DNA from: Tetracentron sinense
Taxonomy: Eukaryota; Streptophyta; Magnoliopsida; Trochodendrales; Trochodendraceae
Length of the DNA stretch: 64,000 nt
Assembly: GCA_015143295.1 (NCBI GenBank)
Contig: CM026561.1
Coordinates: 44,768,875-44,832,874 of the forward strand
Direction of reading: 5' to 3'
Shown here: positions 58,123 to 64,000 of the stretch, in pieces
Layout: every line of letters starts with the position of its first letter
How positions within the stretch are numbered: the stretch's first letter is position 1
Translations under genes and position numbers: made by a program
Notes under the pieces: model-generated
What the model saw: only the letters and a program-made list of their open reading frames with translations
The model's database searches: none
Told to the model about the DNA's origin: nothing

Positions 58123-58991
58123 GCCTCTCTATTTGTGAAAACTGAAAACCAAGGAAAAGAAAAAACTTTAATTAGAACCCAAAACTCCCACCCCCACTAT
58201 AACAGGAACAGGAACAGGAAAAAGAGCAAGCTCCTGCAAATTTTCACAAAACCCCAACAACATATTCCCCTTAAATATTTCTTGTGTGAGCAAGAAAGCC
58301 AAAGATACCCAGTTCAATCAAAATCACCCCACCCAAAAAAAGGGGAAAAATTTGTTTCTGATTAGTGATTAATGTACAACAATCAACAACAAAACCCTAC
58401 AATTTTTTCACATCCCATCATCGGACAGAAAAGTCCCAAAAGGGGAAGGAAAGTTTAGAACAACTTCAGGCACAGATCACCACGACAATAAGATAAATCG
58501 TTTTCTAACTTCCAACAAAAATAAACTTCTTTCCTTGCGTCACCAAAAATGGAAAAATAAAAACATGAATCACAAAATAATTTACCACAAACAAGTTCTA
58601 ACAGAGGATCTCCTCGGATGAAGAAGAAATCCAGAACAAACCGCCTGAAAAATCACAGCTGAAATTGACAACAAAATCAAAAACTCCTCTAATCGCAGCA
58701 AATCCAACACAGATTGCACATAAATGTATCAGCAATCAAAAACAGAAGAATCTGGAAGGAAGATCAAACAGATATAGTTGAATGTTAATAGAACAACATA
58801 TTCATACGCAATTGAGCTCCAGAATTTGAAAGATTGAAGTTAGAAATTTTACCCTTTGACGAAGACTCAGCTTTTTGGGTTTGAATTGATTCCGCCGATT
58901 TGGTAAAACAAAAGGACGTTGTGGAGGACAATACTGTAATTAGCACCAACCGCGTCTTCCTCTCCCTCTCTCTTTTTTTTTATAATAAATA
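58123..58991 (-). promoter_or_regulatory. Leader intron, leader exon and TATA-like element of the RING gene
   Basis: On the minus strand the leader exon ends at 58853 (donor GTAAAATTTC at 58852) and resumes at 58141 after GGTTTTCAG, giving an intron of about 711 bp. A TATTATAAAAAAA element at about 58978-58990 is placed well for a start site near 58950. Leader introns are common in plant genes of this type. Confidence 0.55.
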
Positions 58992-59034
58992 ATTGTAATT
59001 TATATGCTTTCTGTTACGCGTCTGATGGTGAAAG

Positions 59035-59545
59035 GAGATTGAACTCATGGACAGGTCAACACGTATCCTTTTTTACCCCTCTTAACCCTAACCCTTTATG
59101 GTGCGTTCGGTTAGCGAGAAAGTAGGTGAAAGAAAAGAAAGAAAAAAAAAAAAAAATTTTAAATTTTCTCACAAAATAACCATCAAATGATTGATGGAGT
59201 TTTTGAGAGAAAATTTGTCACAATTGAGAAAGTATAAGAAAATGAAAGTATGTTTCTTACAGACCAAACACAAGAAAAATGTAAGAAAAAACACTTTTCT
59301 TTTCTTTTTACCTCACTTTCTTGTCAAACGAACACACTCTTAAGGTTCAACAATCTAACCTTAGTTTTTAAAATAATTAAAAAAAAAAAGTAACATTAGG
59401 ATTAATTTTTTTTTAACCCAGGTTAAATTGTTTTTAAAAAGAATTTCTAAAATCCAAGGTTAGATTGTTGAACGTTAATGGTTACTAAATCTTAACCATG
59501 ATTCATAGGACGTTGACCTGTGGAGGGTGTGATTGAACTCTCGCG
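59035..59545. mobile_element. Third copy of the TGAACTC foldback MITE family, split by a Tourist-like MITE
   Basis: The left arm (GATTGAACTCATGGACAGGT) is interrupted at 59098 and resumes at 59343 (GGTTCAACAATCTAACCTTA). The right arm ends GTGTGATTGAACTCTCGCG. Confidence 0.65.
59099..59339. mobile_element. PIF/Harbinger (Tourist-like) MITE with TTA duplication
   Basis: TTA at 59096-59098 and 59340-59342. TIR GGTGCGTTCGGTTAGCGAGA on the left pairs imperfectly with the inverse of the right end (GTGTGTTCGTTTGACAAGA). The 241-bp body is not coding. Confidence 0.65.
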
Positions 59546-60222
59546 ATTAGCTGTGATTGGATCTCTACCCTCCATTTTCAATTTTTTTTTTAATTAAAAA
59601 AAGGTAATTGATTTTCCATTATCCGAATTTTTAGTAAAAATACTCATGTTCTAGAACTTTCCATGGAATTGTTGCCTTCTAAAATAGGCTTCCGTCTATG
59701 CTGGAATTTCACATGGATGTTTAGAAGAAGAAGATTTTTTTTATAATTAGTTCTGTACTATAAGATTGATGAATCAGCCATAATCTTTAAGTGGGATTCT
59801 TGTGCTATACAATTTTTTTTTTTGAGTTCTACAAGAGTTAAATGGACGCAACAAATCCTTGGAGACTCAGGATTGTCTCTGGCGAAGCCAGAATGATGGT
59901 CTCGAGCTACCATACATCATTGACATGTGGCTTGAAAAAGGGAGAAGTCATTTCATTTTCTCCCCATAATTTTGACTTCTCCCTAATTGATATCTCTCCC
60001 CCTTTATCTCATCATATTATCGTCTTGTGTCGACTAATGTAACCTGTTCTATGGTTGAGAGCCTTTTTGGCTTGCCAGAGAGAATCCGAGGCTCTTATTA
60101 GTGGATTCATGCGCTGGACTTACTTTCAAAAACTTTTAAGGCGGTTGGATTTGCTCACAAACTTTACCGTATATGATGACGCTCGCTTAGGAATCACTCT
60201 TTAAACGGTTTCAAAAAAAACA

Positions 60223-60454
60223 TGGCACATTTTGCTTTCCAAAATTGTAAGAAAATGCAAGTTTAATTTCTAAATAGTGAAAACGGGTCTAAATAAATAA
60301 AAACGCATTCCATAAGTTTAAACATCTTGCAATATCTAATTTCTTCAAAGGTATCAACGAGATCTATGATTTCAAAAAGAATGATTGCACATTTTGCTTT
60401 CCGAAATTGTAAGTTTAATTTCCGAATAGTGAAAACGGGTCTAAATAAATAAAT
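60223..60454 (+). repeat. Direct repeat of about 75 bp, 160 bp apart
   Basis: GCACATTTTGCTTTCC, GTAAGTTTAATTTC-like and ATAGTGAAAACGGGTCTAAA occur in the same order at 60226-60304 and 60387-60454. Confidence 0.8.
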
Positions 60455-60485
60455 TTTACTCAGATATCAGCACCAACCAGTGTGA

Positions 60486-60625
60486 TGCTATTGAGTGCAC
60501 AACCGTCCGATAGAGAATCCAACAGTGTCAAGGCACTTAGTAGGCCCCCACCATTTTAGTGCATGTCAGGCTGGGTGCCTTGGCGTTGTTGGATTTTTCA
60601 TCAGACAGTTGTGCCCTCAATAGCA
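60486..60625. mobile_element. MITE A (140 bp) with about 50-bp inverted arms
   Basis: TGCTATTGAGTGCACAACCG... and the inverse of the right end TGCTATTGAGGGCACAACTG, including CAAGGCAC / GTGCCTTG. It directly abuts MITE B. Confidence 0.75.
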
Positions 60626-60832
60626 GCAAAAAGTTTACTCTTGTGCTCACAAGAGTATCCCTCTTGTGAGCACAAGACCAATGGATTAAAAAAATTCAAA
60701 AAAAAATTGAATGGGAAGAAATCAAAATATGAGGGAAAAAAAATAACTTATGATAGAGGTGACCTTTTTTTGTCCACGCATCTTGTGCTCACAAGAGGGA
60801 TACTCTTGTGAGTACAAGAGTAAACCTTTTGC
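60626..60832. mobile_element. MITE B (about 207 bp) with 49-bp inverted arms
   Basis: The arms GTTTACTCTTGTGCTCACAA and onward to GTGAGCACAAG recur inverted on the right with two mismatches. Each arm itself contains smaller CTTGTG...CACAAG palindromes. GCCCTCAATA (left, inside MITE A) and GCCCTCGATA (right) may be a target duplication. Confidence 0.8.
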
Positions 60833-60921
60833 CCTCGATAACATCTGCTATCGAGTACCTAAGCTACAATCACAATCCAAATCTAATAGCTAGTATTAAC
60901 TCTTAGGATAATGTCAGCCTA

Positions 60922-60922
<1 letters not shown>

Positions 60923-60961
<39 letters not shown>

Positions 60962-60987
60962 ATATATATATATATATGTGTGTGTGT
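60923..60987. repeat. Compound (TA)n(TG)n microsatellite
   Basis: TA tract, short TG tract, TA tract, short TG tract over 65 bp. Confidence 0.95.
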
Positions 60988-62844
60988 TGAAAGAAAATGA
61001 ATAAACGAAAAATATAATGAGAAAATTAAAATAGACAGTAAGAAAAAAATATAAAAAAAAAATGATGATAGTTTAGTCTTGTGAGATTTTTTTATATGTA
61101 TCTTATTAAAAGTAGCTAATTTAATCATTTAAAAATTCATAATTTTATTGTTATACATAAATTCTTATCTTATTATTATATAACTTTAAGAAAGTAAGTT
61201 TGTATCATTATAAAAAAAAATTATCTTATCTCATCTAAAAATTTAATGTGTCAAAATTATTTAAAAGTTTTAGAGATGATGATATTTCTTGTAAATAAAT
61301 AAGTTCTTTAAATAATTCTATTTAAATAATTAGTTATTATAAAGAAAAGTTTACATAGAAGAGAAAATGTTAATTTTTTCCTACTCTTCAACTTGAAACA
61401 ACATCTAATTAAATTTTTTCTAGTAGGACTCACTTTAAAATTACCACCGATTTGCATAATATAACAAAATGTAAAATAAAAATCAAATAGAGATATCATG
61501 TCAAGAAACTCAATTTCTTATAGAGTATTTACTAATTAGAGAGTTAATATAATTAATCATAACCTAAGTAAATCGATATAATTTATATTTATTTATATAT
61601 GAGGAGAGATTTAAGCTAGACTATTATTTTAGGAAAGATCATTTCCTTCGTTTATTATTGTTAATTTTTTTTTACAATTAATTGATAAATGAAGAACTTT
61701 AGATGAAACCACTTGACGCTTTAACACTAATGAATATCAAAAATAATTTGAATTTTATTTTTTACACCTTATATCAATGATAGTGTGAATCTCATTAATT
61801 TCAATGAGAATAATCTATGTTATTTCAAATCGTTACTGCAAGAGAAAAATAGAAGACTCAAAATAATGCCTAAAATGTACTAATACTCTGTCAAAGCTCC
61901 ATGTAGAGACCAATAAGTATAAAGATAAGTAATGCTATAATCAGAACTTGACAGACAGCTTCCAATAACATCGAACTATCCAAAATATATAGTACATGAA
62001 AATACACTCATGTCATAATGCGCTCAGACTTAAGAACTTCCTAATAGCTGCTGTGAAAACAAGCTTCTTAAGATTTCCGCTCTAAATTTCCACTCTAAAT
62101 GCTCAAAAAACAAACTTCTTAAGATTTCTATTCTAGATGCTCCAATGTTTAGGAAAAATCTCTTTGCTGAACCATACTAACTAAAATAGATAACATGTCA
62201 AATCCTTACATGTTTGAGAATGAAAAGTGCCTTTTGGATTTGCCTACTATTTATAAGGGATTAGGAAGAAGGTAGACCAAGAGTTAGAAAATTTGAAGGT
62301 GATAAATATTACAATTTAATAAATTGCAATTAAAATATGAGAATGTGGAGGGAAGGAAGAAGAGACCCTTAGACTTCATATTTTTAATAATTTAAATGTT
62401 ACAACTTAATTAATTGCAATTAAAGAGTAAAATTAGAAAAAAAAAATATTAATTGTTACAATTTAATTAATTGTAATTAAAAAAAATAAAATATGGGTAG
62501 GTAAAGGTGAACAATTAACCCATCACTTAATTAGGAAGGAAGAACAATAATTAAAATGATAATGTGACGTTTTCTTATTGGATCAGTTAAAAGATATATT
62601 GCATGAACCAAAATAGAAAATAGAGACCAATAAGATATGCCACATGGAACCAACCGGCATATAGTATTTGTATAGATATGCGCTCACCTTAAAGGCGGAG
62701 TTGGCAAGAAGGAAGTGGGCTAAAACACAAAGGAGTGTGCTCAAGAAAGTTGAGAGAGACCTTGTGGCTTGTCAGTTGTCAGGAAGCAATAAGGTCCATG
62801 AGGGCCCAATGTAAATGTTAGGTTAATTGATAGAAAACGGTCCA

Positions 62845-62873
62845 CCACACACACACACACACACACACACACA
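62845..62873. repeat. (CA)n microsatellite
   Basis: Uninterrupted CA dinucleotides of about 28 bp. Confidence 0.95.
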
Positions 62874-63710
62874 TTGCATGTGGTATGGTAGGGGCATCAA
62901 ATTTCTCAGAGGGTACTAGGGAGCATCTACTAATTCCCTTGATTCTCTCTCTCAGATATTATAGGTAGACAAACTAATCTACCCATGGTTCCATCTTGTA
63001 CATTGTGACAAATACCTTCTCTTGTTCAAATGCACGCTATTAATTTACATGCACATATATGGCTACCAGGAAAAAGAACACACACATTCTGATAATATGG
63101 CTATATTTCTTGATTTGAACAAGTAGACAAAATAGTAGTACAATGACAAGGACTAGGTCAGACAAAAATTGGTCGGAATGGTTGGGAACAGCACCAATTT
63201 TAGGCAGTGGCTATCCAAAGGTGTGTCCATATTCATGATCATGTGCATACAACAACTCACCTTTGTTCATCCAAAAAAAAAAAGACAACTCACCTTGACA
63301 TTAGCATAATCCTTGGGGAATAAACAGGAAAAATTGTGGTTCTATCATATTGCAGTTGATACCTTTGATCCTGGAAAAGAATGGCTAAAACTGACTGTAC
63401 AACCCCATTCCTGTACACTACCTGCCCCAATTTGCATTAAGAAAGACAAAGTGCAAAAGACAAAAAGGGGTGGACGCCGAAGAGAAAAAGTTTCACCAGC
63501 TAATATACTCAAACGCTCTTGGAGGGGCTTAGTAGTGCACGCTCATCCTGCATGTGAGAAACCTTTGGTAGAGATCTATTGGGCTTTTCCGTAACTCGCA
63601 CAACCGATTCCTGATGTACAGAATAACCACATTCTGTGTTATCCATCCAAGTCAATTTCCGATAAAAATTGGCAACGTTGGACTGTTATCAGTTTGCGAA
63701 GCTACTTCTA

Positions 63711-63927
63711 TCAAAGAGGGATATTCCACAGCTGATAACACCCTATTCAGATCCTAGATCCTAATACTATATGAAATTATGAATAAAAGCAAATCGCAAA
63801 CAAGAAAGACACATGGCTTGTTACTTACATTATTAACTTGAAAAGATTTGCTGATGCATGACTTCAGTTGGGAAGCTTCAGCAGCAGATGTAGACCCACC
63901 ATCGTCACCGATTCCATGTTTGTGGCC
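63711..63927 (-). CDS. 3' end of an unidentified minus-strand gene running off the window
   Basis: A good internal exon is seen at 63927-63829 on the minus strand: acceptor CTATTTGCAG, 99 nt open in one frame only, donor AAT|GTAAGTAAC. It encodes GHKHGIGDDGGSTSAAEASQ and 13 more residues ending QVNN. The next acceptor (TTATCAG, exon from 63731) gives a short C-terminus stopping at 63711; an alternative acceptor a few bases upstream (GAATAG) gives a different short tail ending in TGA. The rest of the gene lies beyond 64000. I do not recognise the protein. The splice signals and the single open frame support a real exon; the terminal exon is uncertain. Confidence 0.45.
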
Positions 63928-64000
63928 CTGCAAATAGATAATGAATTCATTTCCAACTTCAACGAATGAAATGCAAATAAATATACCAATAGCAGATTTG

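Larger units (their letters stand above)
60840..63710. other. AT-rich intergenic DNA and 3' flank of the right-edge gene
   Basis: Mostly 75-80% AT by eye, with repeated ACAATTTAATTAATTGTAAT / AATTAAATTGTTAAT-like palindromes near 62310-62480. A plus-strand frame at 63313-63594 shows no known motif and lies antisense to the likely 3' UTR. Confidence 0.45.

Noticed and set aside
57856-58365. 169-codon plus-strand frame
   Set aside because: It overlaps the 5' part and leader intron of the minus-strand RING gene and has no protein-like features of its own.
63313-63594. 93-codon plus-strand open frame near the right edge
   Set aside because: It starts at TTG, has no recognisable motif and lies antisense to the likely 3' UTR of the minus-strand gene.
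1-64000. CRISPR arrays, bacterial operons, biosynthetic clusters, viral integrations
   Set aside because: None seen; gene structure, splice sites and repeats are all those of a plant nuclear chromosome. No tRNA or rRNA gene was recognised by eye.

Overview
This window is AT-rich nuclear DNA of a flowering plant. The evidence is spliced plant-specific genes (MYB-CC factor, RING ligase, L34e-superfamily membrane protein, cytosolic pyruvate kinase) set in a dense field of plant transposon families: copia, Tat-type gypsy, RTE and L1 LINEs, SINEs, Helitrons and many MITEs. The low GC and the abundance of foldback MITEs argue against a grass, but I cannot name the species.

Layout. 1-8 kb is repeat-rich intergenic DNA: a 317-bp foldback MITE, one copy of a dispersed ~1.3-kb repeat, a SINE, a 603-bp hAT-like foldback element with 8-bp target duplication, a 493-bp Helitron, a small MITE and an 86-bp tandem repeat. 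An intronless L34e-superfamily membrane protein gene is at 9001-9681 (+). 10.9-15.06 kb holds L1 and RTE LINE remnants, the RTE copy being split by an antisense L1 fragment. 15.2-20.3 kb is a foldback repeat followed by a structurally complete but coding-dead Ty1/copia element with its TSD. A MYB-CC transcription factor (MYR1/MYR2-like) with six coding exons is at 22142-24440 (-), with a 5' leader to about 25.5 kb. 28-37.8 kb is intergenic: an L1 tail with a 16-bp TSD, a MITE, a pol-less Tat-type gypsy element with an antisense extra ORF, tandem MITE-like units and a second Helitron in opposite orientation. A six-exon gene for a 135-residue membrane protein runs 38080-47818 (+); its introns are swollen by repeats, including an 801-bp foldback element with another MITE-like sequence inside it. 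Tourist-like MITEs and a SINE follow at 47.9-50 kb. Cytosolic pyruvate kinase (three exons, 499 aa) is at 52247-56448 (+), convergent with a RING-H2 E3 ligase gene at 57100-58122 (-) that has a 5'UTR intron. 59-64 kb is MITE-rich, AT-rich DNA ending in the 3' part of an unidentified minus-strand gene.

The genes do not form a pathway: they are independent housekeeping or regulatory loci (glycolysis, ubiquitination, transcription, two membrane proteins) separated by transposons. I saw no biosynthetic cluster, defence system or non-plant gene. The unusual content lies in the transposon structure: clear TIR/TSD pairs, nested insertions, a Helitron pair, an antisense ORF in a pol-less gypsy element, and a possible in-frame N-terminal extension of the MYB-CC factor.
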